A DNA stretch of 64,000 nucleotides, from assembly GCA_943735955.1 (NCBI GenBank), contig OX030961.1, forward strand, positions 852,501-916,500, in the 5' to 3' direction. The position numbers and the translations under genes are program-made. Positions 1-11,312 of this stretch are shown piece by piece; within the stretch, counting starts at the first letter, position 1, and every line of letters begins with the position of its first letter. Source of the DNA: Piscicola geometra (lineage: Eukaryota > Annelida > Clitellata > Hirudinida > Piscicolidae). The notes beneath the pieces were generated by a model. The model made no database searches, was not told the DNA's origin, and worked only from the letters and a program-made list of their open reading frames with translations.

Positions 1-456
1 CGTGCTCGCAGAACGAAAATGTTGGGTCATCTTGGGCATTGATTGACCTTCTTGCCAGCACAACTTTCTCTGTGAGGTGTGCGTGATAGTCATCAGCACT
101 GATGCCTGAGACTGACGACGTCTTACTTCTGCCCGCGATGCTATTGATGAGTTTCCAGGTGTCAGCTGGCTTCCCTTTGGACTGAGAAAGCTTCAAGTTC
201 CAGAACTGCTCTCGCTTGCGTCTGCACAGACTCTTGTAAACTTTCAACTGCTCGACCCAGGCAGTACGTGCTTGCTCATTTTTTGACTTACTGTAGCTTC
301 TCTCAAGACTTCTCTTAAGGCATTTAGAGGCGCGACACTCATGGTCAAACCAGGGGTCCGAAGGCCTCTGGTGCACTCTTACAGTCTTAAGAGGAATCAA
401 CTTATCGAGAATGCTAGTCAAAGTGGAGCTGTAGAGGTCAGCAGCTGTGTCTACAT
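1..456 (-). mobile_element. CR1-like LINE fragment, endonuclease-RT linker (runs off the window)
   Basis: Read on the minus strand, this segment encodes the linker that follows the endonuclease in CR1-like non-LTR retrotransposons. It includes a PWFDHECR motif and a long Arg/Lys-rich helix. The frame is open from about 448 down to the window edge. It is the downstream continuation of the endonuclease fragment at 2639-3622. The two halves were separated by the hAT-type element at 457-2638, and the frame runs straight on if the insert and one copy of its 8 bp target duplication (449-456 and 2639-2646) are ignored. The RT part would lie beyond position 1. The CR1-like assignment comes from motif style only. 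Confidence 0.75.
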
Positions 457-2638
457 TAGAGGTCGGACATGGACGATTTTTCATTCCCGGTCCCGTCCCG
501 TTCCCGAAATTTGTTTTCCCGTCCCGTCCCGTTCCCGATGGGACATCAGAATTTTGATTCCCGTCCCGTCCCGTTCCCGAAATTTTTTTTCCCGTCCCGA
601 CCCGTTCCCGAAAGCTTTTTGTTTTTTTATTCATTTTCGCTGCCGTTTTCACTGGTCCCAAACTTGCTAGTTCTAACATTTCTTACTATTCATTATTTGA
701 AAGTCAGAGAATATTTCTTTTAATAAAATAAAAAAACACGATTTAAATTTTACATATTTATTGAAATTAAAGTATTGAAGTTAGTCATTGTTTTTGAGTA
801 ATTCAATCAAGTCTTTATTGCTTTTCACACCAGTGTTATTTTCGTAACGAAAACTAAAACGACAATTCTGAATAATCGTTCCACGAAAACGAAAATAAAA
901 ACTAAATTTATTTTCAAAACGAAAACGAAAATAAAAACTATAATTATTTCCAAAACAAAACTGAAATAAAAACTATAATTATTTCCAAAACAAAACTGAA
1001 ATAAAAACTATAATTATTTTCAAAACGAAAATTAAATAAATTTCAAATTATGCCATAATATGGAAATGTATAATTTATATAAAATATAAACATTATCTTT
1101 GATCTTTATGAAAGTAGCGCCATTTATAAAATGTTATTTTATTACCGCTTCGCTTTGTCAATTAAATTATCACTTATTTTAATCGTAAATTTGTTATTAT
1201 ATTTCAAATTTGTTAGTACTCAATAATTTACTTACTGAATTCTTATAATATTTCAATTGACTGTTAATTTTAAAAACTCATTTGTTGTTAATATACAGTT
1301 CTATTTACTGTTTCATTTTATGATCAATTAATTTTGTTAGATATAAAAAAATAGTTTTCAAAGTTGTAAATTAATATATTTTCAAAACTAAAATGAAAAT
1401 AAAAACTTTAATTATTTTCAAAACTGAAACGAAAATAAAAACTTTAATTATTTTCAAAACGAAAACGAAAATAAAAACTTTAATTATTTTCAAAACGAAA
1501 ACGAAAATAAAAACTATAATTAATTCCAAAACGAAACTGAAATAAAAACTATAATTATTTTATGAAACGAAAATAACACTGTTTCACACGGGTTAAACCG
1601 TTAAGAGTTTCAACTTTCAAATGAGATGATTTTGGGTCTGAAGTTAAACGACCACATATTGAAAAATTCCGTTTACAGCGAATATAACTTGCAGATACAC
1701 TAAACAAAATGTTGGCTACTTCTTGTAGTATTTTAAAATTATCATTTTATTCCAATAAAATAAAACATCTTTATAATTTTCAATTTTTTTGGGACGTTAT
1801 TGTGAATATTTTTACAATTCATCCTCTTCTGAATTTTTTTTTCGTTTATTATTATTAATTCTTCAATAATGTTAGAAATATATTTTTTGACAACATTTTT
1901 TATTTCTCCACAACTGCAAATATAAAATCATTCGTATAATTTGATTGTATAATAATTGGTCTGGCTGTAAAAAATAGAATTACATTTTTTCTAATGAAAG
2001 TCTTGGTATTTATTTCTTTTCTATCCCAAACTTTTCTATTATTCTTTCATACTGGGGATGCAACAGACATGCTGTCATATGAATAAGATCAATGGCATCT
2101 TTTCTTTTATCGGAATGACCAACTGAGCAATCATTTGGAAATTAATCATTCAAATTCAAAGTATTAATTTATAAAATTAAAATAATATAACTGACCATTT
2201 TGATTTCATCTGAAAAGTTTTCATCATCACCCATTTGTTCTAATCTCCCCAATCTTTGGACTCATCATAACAACTTCAAATGTAGTGTTGGAGATTTCGA
2301 CGTTGGCAATGGTGGCTTCGTTATACATTTCTATTGCATTTAATACTTATTTTAAGTACGGAGTATCGATGAAATAAAGATTTCCACACTTAGAAGTTTG
2401 CTGAAAAATCATTGTTAAAGAATCCAATCCCAATAACTGTTATTCCCGTTTTTCTCATTTCCGATTTAAAAGTTGATTCCCGTTCCCGTCTTTTCCCGTT
2501 CCCGAATTGAATGTTGATTCCCGTTCCCGTCCCTAAAACCTATTCCCGGTTCCCGACTTTTTCCGTCCCGAAATTAATTTTCATTCCCGTTCCCGCGGGA
2601 GTCCCGTGGGTACCCGCGGGTACCCGGTCCGACCTCTA
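457..2638. mobile_element. non-autonomous hAT-type DNA element, copy A
   Basis: The ends are perfect 12 bp terminal inverted repeats, TAGAGGTCGGAC at 457-468 and its complement at 2627-2638. They are flanked by an exact 8 bp duplication, GTCTACAT, at 449-456 and 2639-2646, as expected for the hAT superfamily. Both subterminal regions are dense in tcccgt/ttcccg motifs, which are likely transposase-binding repeats. I see no transposase coding. It is inserted in a CR1-like LINE, and a MITE is nested inside it at 831-1581. A second copy lies at 42738-51224. Confidence 0.9.
831..1581. mobile_element. hAT-type MITE nested in copy A, with internal minisatellite
   Basis: The element begins CAGTGTTATTTTCG and ends with the complement, CGAAAATAACACTG. 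It is flanked by an exact 8 bp duplication, TTTCACAC, at 823-830 and 1582-1589. The paralogous hAT-type element near 43085 lacks it, which supplies an empty site. The interior is AT-rich and has repeated units of the type 'aaaacgaaaataaaaact..taattattttc' at about 880-1020 and 1375-1565. No coding capacity is seen. Confidence 0.88.
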
Positions 2639-3622
2639 GTCTACATCAAGGTCAGTGCTAGACGAAAGTGGAGACAATCGAACCTGTTGAGCAAACTCTG
2701 TTCTATCCAAGAGTTTCCAGCGTCTACTAGAAGTTTTTTTGTACACAGGAGGGGGCTTAGCCAGTTGACACTTCCAGACCAACAGTTTGTGGTCAGAGAA
2801 GCCTACCTCAATGCAGTCAACTTCAAGACTCTTTCTCGAGGCAACAACATCAAGCCACCCTCCATGACTATGGGTTGGTTGGTTGACTGATGGCTGGAAA
2901 CCATGAGAGCTCAGGATATTGTGAAACGTCTGAGCATCGTTATTACTTGGTCTTTCAAGGTGGAGGTTGAAATCTCCCAGGATAAATACTTCTTCACTGT
3001 ATATGGCCAAGGTGCTCATGATTTCATTGAAATCCTTGAAGAACACGCTAGAAGCATAACCTGTTCGATAGACAACTAAACCAATTACCGCCTTTGAACC
3101 AGAAGTGATTCTGACACAAAGATGCTCGAGACTTGAGGACTGAACTTCTGTGTCCTATGGTGCAACCTGGAATCCAGAGTCAGCCACGACTGCAACTCCC
3201 CCGTGGTTTGTATGCAGCGTGTTTACTGTATTGGAGAGTCTAGGCCTTGATCTTTCGACCACTACCAAGCCCTCCTGCCGCAGTCAGCTGATACAGATTG
3301 ACTCAGGATCATGCCAAGTTTCAACCAGAAACAGCCCGTTTATCCTGCACTCTCTCATGGTCTCCAGAACATCATCCACCTTATTGTGGAGAGACCTAGT
3401 GTTAAGTAGGCCCAGCACGACTGGAGGCCCACTCTTCTGGCATTTGTGCCGATCAACTTTCTCATGGACAACTGGCTCATGGCTTCGGAGAGCGTGCCGG
3501 CTTTGGCGTTCCTTTACAAGTTTTCCGCCTCGTCTGCCACGATAGTGCCAATGCTGGCGGTGCCTTGCCAATCCTAGTCTGTTGATCGACACTAAGGGGC
3601 CATCCATAAAAGACGTCCACAC
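2639..3622 (-). mobile_element. CR1-like LINE endonuclease fragment
   Basis: On the minus strand this encodes an APE-type endonuclease. The N-terminal part (about 3284-3622) has LGLLNTRS and LVETWHD motifs. The C-terminal part (2639-3046) has ILGDFN and a terminal FSDHKLL. The middle (about 3050-3280) is interrupted by a stop. The 5' end of the LINE is missing. Downstream coding resumes at 448-1 on the other side of the hAT-type insertion. It is a dead copy. Confidence 0.8.
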
Positions 3623-3718
3623 AAAAGGGGGGAGGGGGGTTCAGCAACAAGTGGACTAAAGTAGACAAGGGAGGGAGGGGGTTTAGGACAAAGTGGATAT
3701 CCACATCGTAGTGTAGCC
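3596..3718. repeat. G-rich MITE-like fragment
   Basis: This short segment starts near 'ggggccatccataaaagacg' and contains two related units, each a run of G (ggggggaggggggt and gggagggaggggg) followed by 'acaaagtgga' or 'acaagtggac'. It lies between a LINE on minus and another LINE on plus and looks like the remnant of a small DNA element. No target duplication was found, so the class is uncertain. Confidence 0.3.
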
Positions 3719-3721
3719 TAT

Positions 3722-4500
3722 GCACCAACCCTCAACGCAACGAGTGATTCCAAAGATGAGTTCTATGACCAGCTAGATTCGCTTCTCAACAAAATCCCTA
3801 AAGAAGAACAACTAATACTGCTGGGTGACTTTAATGTAAGAGCGGGTGATGACCATTACTCTTGGTCCCATGTCTTGGTAAATTTGGTGTCGGAAAGATG
3901 AATGAAAATGGACAGCGACTCTTGGAGATGTGCTCATATCACAATCTCAGCATCACCAACACTTTTTTCCAGACGAAACCACAGCATAAAGTTTCGTGGA
4001 GACACCCACAATCTAAACACTGGCACCAGCTCGACCTGATCATCATCCGGCAATCTTCTTTGAAAAGTGTACTACATACTCGCACCTATTACAGCGTTGA
4101 TTGTGATACCGATCATTCTCTGGTCTGTTGCAAACTGAGACTCCAGCCCAAGAAAGTTCACCGGTCCAGGCCTGAAGAAAAACCCCGAATCGATGGGAGC
4201 AAAACAAACCACCCAGACAAAGTGGCACAGTTTAACCAAGATCTCTTGGAACTGTTCCACCTAAAACCTCCTGATGAAACAGCCAAAGAACGTTGGGACC
4301 ATATTAGGGAAACGGTTTACAAGGCTGCGTCCAAAGTCTTTGGAAAGAGGCAGAACAAAAACAGCGATTGGTTTGAAGCCCACTCCTTCACACTCACCCC
4401 AGCTATAGAAGAACGCCGCAGAACTCATCTGGAGTACAAGCTACATCCCAGCCAAAAAAGTCTACAGGCGTACAGATCCGAAGATTCTTTACAGTGACCA
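3722..4500 (+). mobile_element. RTE-like LINE endonuclease fragment
   Basis: The reading frame encodes the C-terminal half of an APE endonuclease (LLGDFN, then MNENGQRLLE, KVSWRHP, HWHQLDLI and DTDHSLV motifs) and the start of the linker (DWFEAH). The same blocks occur in the near-complete element at 24093-27900, so the two belong to one family or close sister families. A small frameshift or deletion lies near 3880. The 5' half and all of the RT are missing, leaving a truncated relic. Confidence 0.85.
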
Positions 4501-4702
4501 ATGCTCTCGCAGAGAGGACAAGCAGCAGCAGCAATTCTCTCAGGCGCAAGTCCAATGTTTGCCAAGTCTGACGGACGCAAACAAACATTATTTATAATGT
4601 GATCATCATCATAACCTTCATATTAATCATATTGTTATACATTTAGCGTCATTGTCTTGCATTGAGTCTTTGTTTGACTTGCTCCTTGTCGCATCCCACC
4701 AG

Positions 4703-7625
4703 CTGAGAGTGGCGGTGGCGCTGTTGGTAGTCGTCAGTGCAGCTGGCCTCGTCTCCGTCGTCGTTCTGGTCGCCTGCTGGAGGAGGAACAAGAAGTGGCT
4801 GGCTATCATCATCATCAGCATCTCAATCATCATCATCATCTCTATCATCATCATCATCATCATCTCTATCAACACCATCTCTATCATCATCATCATCTCT
4901 ATCATCATCATCTCTATCATCGTCATCATCTCTCATCAGCATCATCTCTATCATCATCATCATCTCTATCATCATTAGCTCTATCATCATCATCTCTATC
5001 ATCATCATCTCTATCATCATCATCTCCATCATCATCATCATCGTCTCCATCATCATCATAATCTCTATCATCATCATCTCTATCATCAGCATCAATATCA
5101 TCATCATCACCAAATCATCACAGACTGGAGTACAAGTACATGCAGTTGGTTGAGTCTTCTGCCTTCAGCTCGAGAGACTCCCTCGAACTGCCAGGTCCTC
5201 CATTCCTCCATCCATCCTTCTATCAATCCATCACTCATCCATTCCTCCATCCATCCTTCTATCAATCCATCACTCATCCATTCCTCCATCCATCCTTCTA
5301 TCAATCCATCACTCATCCATTCCTCCATCCATCCTCCTATCAATCCATCACTCATCCATTCCTCCATCCATCCTTCTATCAATCCATCACTCATCCATTC
5401 CTCCATCCATCCTCCTATCAATCCATCACTCATCCATTCCTCCATCCATCCTTCTATCAATCCACCAACTCATCCATTCCTCCATCCATCCTTCTATCAA
5501 TCCATCACTCATCCATTCCTCCATCCATCCTTCTATCAATCCATCACTCATCTATTCCTCCATCCATCCTTCTATCAATCCATCAACTCATCCATTCCTC
5601 CATCCATCCTTCTATCAATCCATCAACTCATCCATTCCTCCATCCATCCTTCTATCAATCCATCACTCATCCATTCCTCCATCCATCCTTCTATCAATCC
5701 ATCACTCATCCATTCCTCCATCCATCCTTCTATCAATCCATCAACTCATCCATTCCTCCATCCATCCTTCTATCAATCCATCAACTCATCTATTCCTCCA
5801 TCCATCCTTCTATCAATCTATAACTCATCCATTCCTCCATCCATCCTTCTATCAATCCATCAACTCATCCATTCCTCCATCCATCCTTCTATCAATCCAT
5901 CAACTCATCTATTCCTCCATCCATCCTTCTATCAATCCATCACTCATCTATTCCTCCATCCATCCTTCTATCAATCCACCAACTCATCTATCCACCTGTC
6001 TATCCATCTTTACATCTATCCTTCCATCTATTTATCTATCCTTCCATCTATTCATCTATTTTTCCATCTATCTATTCATTTATCCTTCCATCTATTCATC
6101 CACCTGTCTATATTTCTCTTTATCTATCATTTAACCTATTCATCTATCCTTCCACCTATTTATCCACCATTCTATCTATTCATCTATCCTTCCATCTATT
6201 CATCTTTCCTTCCATCTATTCATCTATCCTTCCATCTATTCATCTATTCTTCCATTTATTCATCTATCCTTCCATATATTCATCCACCTGTCTATCTATC
6301 TCTTTATCTATCATTCCATCTATTCATCTATCCTTCTATCTAGTCATCTATCCTTCCATTTATTCATCTATCCTTCCATCTATTCATCTATTCTTCCATC
6401 TATTCATCTATCCTTCCATCTATTCATCTATCCTTCCATCTATTTATCCACCTGTCTATCTATCTCTTTATCTATCATTCTATCTATCTCTTTATCTATC
6501 CTTCCATCTATTCATCTATCCTTCCATCTATTCATCTATCCTTCCATCTATTCATCTATCCATTCGCCTTCCTAGTCATCCATCCATCATTCATACACTC
6601 ATTCATCCGTCCATCCATCCATCTATTCAACCAACCATCCATCCACCATGCATGCACTCATCCATGCATGCATGCATTAACTCTTCGGAACAGGAGTGGA
6701 CTCTTGCGGCTTGGAGGAGAACGAGGAGGAGGAGGAGGACTTCGACGCTGTTCAGTTCAAGATCAAGGTGTGTATGAATGGATGCATGCATGTGTGTATG
6801 TATGAATGGATGCATGTGTGAATGTATGTGTGTATGGATGGATGAATGTATGGATGGTTGGTTGAATAGATGGATGGATGGATGGATGGATGGATGGATG
6901 GATGGATGGATGGATGGATGGATGGATGGATGGATGGATGGATGGATGGATGGATGGATGGATGCATGCATGTATGAATAGATGGATGGATCGATGGATG
7001 TATGGATGGACAGATGTATGGATGGATGAATGGATGGATGGATAGATGAATGTATGGATGGATGGATAGATGGATGGATGGATGGATGGATGGATGGATG
7101 GATGGATGGATGGATGGATGGATGGATGGATGGATGGATAAGTAAAACATTTACTAGCTTGTAACACTCCAAGGTGCACATCACACAGGCGTCCAACAAG
7201 TCGAAGATCCTGTCGAGGCTGAGGCAGGGAGGGGATGCTGGTGGTGGGGGTGGTGGAGGCATGAAGAGGGTGGGTGGATGGGTGGGTTGGTGGGTGGATG
7301 GGTGGGTTGGTGGGTGAATGGGTGGGTTGGTGGGTGAATGGGTGGGTTGGTGGGTGAATGGGTGGGTGGATGGGTGAATGGGTGGGTTGGTGGGTGAATG
7401 GTTGGGTTGGTGGGTGAATGGGTGGGTTTGTGGGTGGGTGGTGGGTGAATGGGTGGGTTAATGGGTGAATGGGTGGAGGTTTTGGGGGAAGATGAAGGGA
7501 GGTGGGTGGATGAAGGAAGGTTTTGGGGGAAGATGAATACTTATCTTTTCTACAGAATACTCATCTTTTCTGCACAGGGTTACTTTGAAAAAAACGACAA
7601 AGAAGAAAGGATGTCGTTAACTTGA
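4703..7625 (+). CDS. ELAPOR1/2 (KIAA1324)-like protein, C-terminal exons
   Basis: Five exons join in frame: 4703-4794, 5124-5194, 6694-6767, 7189-7269 and 7578-7625 (TGA at 7623-7625), giving the last 121 residues. Exon 1 encodes a hydrophobic membrane segment ending in CWRRNKK, a basic stop-transfer. The cytoplasmic tail follows as [20 protein letters not shown] and an EEEEED run, then a Lys/Arg-rich and Gly-rich stretch. The YKY-x-LV ... ELP-x-x-DSC acidic pattern is that of the ELAPOR1/ELAPOR2 tail, endosome/lysosome-associated single-pass proteins linked to autophagy. All introns are GT-AG (donors gtggct, gtcctc, gtgtgt, gtgggt). Intron 2's donor is weak, and exon 4 could instead start at 7174. 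The large extracellular part must lie upstream of 4703, beyond LINE-filled sequence and probably outside the window. The family call is from memory of the motif pattern, and the exon structure is read directly. Confidence 0.78.
4801..5113 (+). repeat. (ATC)n-type array in ELAPOR-like intron
   Basis: Imperfect trinucleotide array, 'atcatc' interrupted by 'atctct' every few units. It fills nearly the whole intron between exons 4703-4794 and 5124-5194. Open frames across it on both strands are low-complexity and not genes. Confidence 0.95.
5196..5990 (+). repeat. ~36-39 bp CCATCC-rich minisatellite
   Basis: About 20 units built on 'cattcctccatccatccttc' followed by 'tatcaatccatcactcatc'. It starts immediately after the donor at 5195. 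Length variants (cactcat versus caactcat) alternate. Because the unit contains few stops, long spurious frames run through it on both strands. Confidence 0.95.
5991..6660 (+). repeat. degenerate (TCCATCTATTCATCTATCCT)n array
   Basis: Degenerate tetranucleotide-derived repeats of ~20 bp with 'tccatctattcatctatcct' as the modal unit. The array ends in 'catccatcc' and 'catgcatg' runs shortly before the exon at 6694. It continues the preceding minisatellite inside the same intron. Confidence 0.9.
6768..7140 (+). repeat. (GGAT)n / (TGGA)n microsatellite in ELAPOR-like intron
   Basis: The array runs from the intron donor gtgtgtatg at 6768 to ~7140. It has two long pure (GGAT)n blocks (~6865-6962 and ~7070-7137) separated by degenerate atgtatgga and gaatgtatg units. 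It fills the third intron almost to the acceptor. Confidence 0.95.
7270..7485 (+). repeat. GGGT/GGGTGAAT minisatellite in ELAPOR-like intron
   Basis: Units of 'gggtgggttggtgggtgaat' begin at the donor at 7270 and occupy most of the last intron. G-runs at regular spacing could form G-quadruplex structures in the transcript. Confidence 0.9.
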
Positions 7626-8165
7626 GGATGGGTCAGGAAGACGAGAAGGAGTAGGAGGAGGGAGAGGAGGAGGAGGAGGAGGAGGAGGAGGAGGAGGAAG
7701 ATGAAGAGAAGTAGAGACAGGGTAGATCAGCCTACAATTGAAGGAGTTCATGTCATCTTAAGTAGTTGCTTTCTCATTTATAAAAGTATTACATTTGTAT
7801 AGAAGTTATTTTCACGCCTCTCGTCCATTCCATCTTGGTTTAAAGGCTCATCGTCTTGCTTCTGCATCCAACTGGCAGCCTACCTCTCCAACACTGCAGG
7901 CATAATCTTTGCACTTTAGAAATTCTTTGTGATGAAACTCGAGTGCTGGTGCTTGGTGTCATATGGAGGATTGCATTGTGACATCTCAGCAATCGATGCA
8001 CATCACGCATGCAGTCCTCAACCTTCCTCCACACCTGCAACTCCTCGTTGCCATTCCAATGCTTCCGATTCCAATTCAGACTTTCTTTCCATGTGTTACT
8101 CCGTCACTCAATCAAAATCTAGATATTATGAAATGATCAATAAACGATCATCATCATCACTTTCA
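7626..8165 (+). other. probable 3' UTR of the ELAPOR-like gene
   Basis: This non-coding sequence follows the TGA at 7623-7625. It includes a (GGA)n purine run at ~7655-7703 and an AATAAA hexamer at 8139-8144, followed by a (TCA)n patch. No other gene signal is seen. The assignment as 3' UTR is inference from position and the hexamer. Confidence 0.35.
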
Positions 8166-8577
8166 AACACCTCAAAGCTCGAATCTCTGCATGTCATTCC
8201 GTTGCACTGCTCTGTACTGCAGTGTCTGAGCCTGTCTGAGCCCTTTATACCATCAATATTACATTTTAAATTAAATATTAATCTATTTATATTTTAAATT
8301 AAATATTAATCTATTTATATTTTAAATTAAATATTATTATATTAATATTTTAAGTTAAATATTGATAAATTCACATTTTAAGAGCCTGGTTAGTGAAATA
8401 GCAACTTACATTTTCTCGGTTTCTGAAACATGTTGTCGCTAGAGACTTTCAAATTATTATTTTTACATTATTGACTTCGCAAGAAATTTCTGAGGTTAAA
8501 TTGTTGTATATTGTTAGTGAAGTATGTTTTTAAAATAACTTTGAAGGTGCTCACCTAGAAGTGAAGGTTCTGAAATG
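8166..8577. other. AT-rich intergenic sequence
   Basis: Contains three tandem copies of 'ttttaaattaaatattaatctatttata'-like units (8265-8360). Nothing else is recognised. Confidence 0.5.
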
Positions 8578-8579
8578 TA

Positions 8580-9451
8580 AGGGAGACCGGGGCAAGATGA
8601 CGAATGTCTTATATTTTCAGTTTCACACTATTTAAGAGCATGAAACGAACACTACTGCCTCTCCTACCTTCCTTTCGTTAAATGCAAACGCTGAAATCAC
8701 TATTTTTGTTTTAGTTGTAAAGCTTTGATTGTTTTCCGCGGTCACGTTATAACTTTAAAGCACGTTTAAATAAGCTCTGCTGCAGAAATAGGTAGCATAT
8801 TTCATGTGAACAAAATATTTATTAGTAGTTTATTATAAATACAGAAATTACCTCATTAACATAAATAGTTGTCAATTAGTTGACTTCATGCATGGCAATG
8901 AAAACGAAAATTTCTAGCTAAGCAGTTCGGGGCAAGATAACACGCTTGTCATCTTGACTCGTATTTCAGAATTGTCAAAAATAAATATGATTATGATATT
9001 TGAGCTTTTTTACTGCTTAATTACTAGTTAATTATTATAAATTAAGAAATGACCGCAAAGAATTAATGCTGTAAGTTAAAGATAATTACGGATGTATAGA
9101 TTTTATCCTATTTTCATAAAATTAAAATTTATTTAGTTTTATTTGATATTTTCAAAATGTAAGAACATTGTTATGATTTGTTTAACCATGTAAAATACTC
9201 AGAAGATTAAAGTTTTTGACTTTTTTCAGTGTTGTAATCTTTCCCGCTACTGGGGCAAGATGAAAAATTCGTAGGGTTGTAGAAAATTAAATTATTCCTT
9301 ATATATATTTTTAAAAGTAAATTTTGATATATTTATTACAACAAATGTATTCTCTAACAGTTCATGAAAAAAAGTTTGTTATCTTTAAAAATAAAGTAAC
9401 TAACGACATAAATCGTTATGCAGGTCATCTTGCCTAGGCCCAGGTCTCCCC
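8580..9451. mobile_element. TA-flanked DNA element with GGGAGACC ends (MITE-like)
   Basis: The left end is AGGGAGACCGGGGCAAGATG. The right end, read inversely, is GGGGAGACCTGGGC followed by CAAGATGAC. Both are flanked by TA (8578-8579 and 9452-9453), which suggests a Tc1/mariner-like TA target duplication. Copies of 'ggggcaagat' recur inside at ~8927 and ~9250, so the element contains scattered subterminal-type repeats. It is 872 bp, AT-rich and has no coding capacity. Confidence 0.72.
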
Positions 9452-9682
9452 TACATAGAAACGTTTATAGAAGCGTCTTCTTTCGTAAAGTTTTTATTGA
9501 GTCACTTAATTCAAATGAAAATGTTATTATAAAGCTATAAAAACATATAAAATTTAAATAAATTTTCTCAAAAAGTGTTTTGAAATAAAATGTGTGCTTT
9601 GAAATTCTTTATTTGACTAAGGGGAGATATTGAAGTGAGACGGTTTAAAATTTAAATGAGACTCGATTGTTTATGTTTATAG

Positions 9683-9700
9683 TAATAGTAGTATTAGTAC

Positions 9701-9732
<32 letters not shown>

Positions 9733-9741
9733 GTAGTAGTA

Positions 9742-9816
<75 letters not shown>

Positions 9817-9845
9817 TGGTAGTAGTTATAGTAGTAGTAGTCTTT
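9683..9845 (+). repeat. (TAG)n microsatellite
   Basis: Array of 'gta' trinucleotides with a few 'tta' and 'tgg' variants. Long spurious poly-Tyr and poly-Thr frames cross it. It abuts a LINE C-terminal relic and may derive from that element's tail. Confidence 0.95.
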
Positions 9846-10250
9846 ATAGTGCCTTTGTCTCGACACTTCATATCTTTTTCTTCATCTCCCCCTTTCTCTC
9901 CTCTCACTCTGTCTCCAAATCGTACCCACACTTCTCAGCACCACTTCTTCCATCCTCTGATCCTCCTCCTGGTATCCAAGGACCCCTTCCATCGGGTCCT
10001 GTTCTCCACGCTCCCTTCTCCAAGCTGTCAACCACTCTTCTCTCCTTTCTTCTTACAACCCAAATTCCAGCAACACGTGCTTCTCATTCTCTTCCTCTCC
10101 ACAAACACACTTCTTATCTTCTATCTTATATCTCCAATGTACAATTTCATTATTTCTTACCGTCAAACTATCCCCCTGCACATCATCATAACTTTCGCTC
10201 CATCTGATCCATCTACATATTTTTCCAACTTCCTGCTTTAGGACTTCTCC
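9846..10250 (-). pseudogene. LINE ORF2 C-terminal relic (zinc knuckle)
   Basis: On minus the broken frame contains KCVCGEEENEKHVLLE, preceded by a Trp/Arg-rich stretch. This matches the C-terminal C-x-C ... H-x4-C style region of Jockey/R1-like LINE ORF2 proteins. It is followed by basic sequence and then the (TAG)n array. Several frameshifts are evident. The LINE clade cannot be set from this fragment. Confidence 0.45.
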
Positions 10251-10544
10251 TCACGGTATCTTTTCAATCTTTCATTTTCCTGTATCTTTTCAATCTTTCA
10301 TTTTCCTGTATCTTATTCCCCCATTCCTCCCTTCCCTTTTGTTGAATCCTCTTCACCAGTTCCTTCCCCCCATCCCTTATGTTTATATTGATCTAAAAAG
10401 TAATGATAGTTACTCAAAAACGGATTTTTTATATTTCCGAATAGATTCAGGTTTGTGCTTCATCACATTTGGCATTCCAAATTCATTACTTTTTTAAACT
10501 GCAAAACCTTTTGAAGCGGTAAAACAAAGCCATTGTGTGACAAT

Positions 10545-11148
10545 TAAAGAAATAATCGGAAATTAAAGAAATAATTGGAAATTATTGAATTTTGTTATGA
10601 AAATAATCTGAAATTAGTGAATTTTGTTATGAAAATAATCTGAAATTAGTGAATTTTGTTATGAAAATAATCTGAAATTAGTGAATTTTGTTATGAAAAT
10701 AATCTGAAATTAGTGAATTTTGTTATGAAAATAATCTGAAATTAATGAATTTTGATATGAAAATAATTTGAAATTAGTGAATTTTGTTATGAAAATAATC
10801 TGAAATTAGTGAATTTTGTTATGAAAATAATCTGAAATTAGTGAATTTTGTTATGAAAATAATCTGAAATTAGTGAACTTTGTTAGGAAAATAATCTGAA
10901 ATTAGTGAATTTTGTTATGAAAATAATCTGAAATTAGTGAATTTTGTTATGAAAATAATCTGAAATTAGTTAATTTTTTTATAAAAATAATCTGAAATTA
11001 ATAAATTTTCTTATGAAAATAATCTGAAATTAGTGAATTTTGTTATGAAAATAATCTGAAATTAGTGAATTTTGTTATGAAAATAATCTGAAATTAGTGA
11101 ATTTTGTTATGAAAATAATCTGAAATTAGTGAATTTTTTTTAATGTTT
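10545..11148 (+). repeat. 32 bp minisatellite
   Basis: About 18 copies of a 32 bp unit, 'gaaaataatctgaaattagt' plus 'gaattttgttat', with few substitutions. It is preceded by shorter 'ggaaattaaagaaataat' copies. No coding. Confidence 0.95.
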
Positions 11149-11227
11149 AATAATCATGAGAAATGTCAAAAATACTCATGAAAAGAGCTTAATGAACATA
11201 TACCCACCTATATTCTCACTATTTTAA

Positions 11228-11312
11228 CAATCAATCAATCAATCAATCAAATAAATTTCTATAGCGCTCCTTATTCAAATTCAAGAGCGCTGAGCAAAGA
11301 AAATCTTCTATG
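11228..11312 (-). mobile_element. CR1-type LINE 3' end relic
   Basis: (AATC)n followed by 'tatagcgctc ... aagagcgctgagcaaag', the conserved 3' hairpin of CR1/L2-like LINEs, read on minus. Nearby sequence (11305-11360) is also shared with 22845-22905. Only the 3' tail is recognisable. Confidence 0.6.

Noticed and set aside
5140..6343. Long His/Pro/Ser-rich open frames on both strands
   Set aside because: They follow the 36-39 bp minisatellite period and lie in a predicted intron; low-complexity artefacts.
5196..7140. CRISPR-like array
   Set aside because: No constant repeat/variable spacer alternation; these are contiguous tandem repeats in an animal intron.
6627..7262. 'HPSIHPSI' frames on minus
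   Set aside because: Translation of (GGAT)n. The real coding here is on plus, in short exons.
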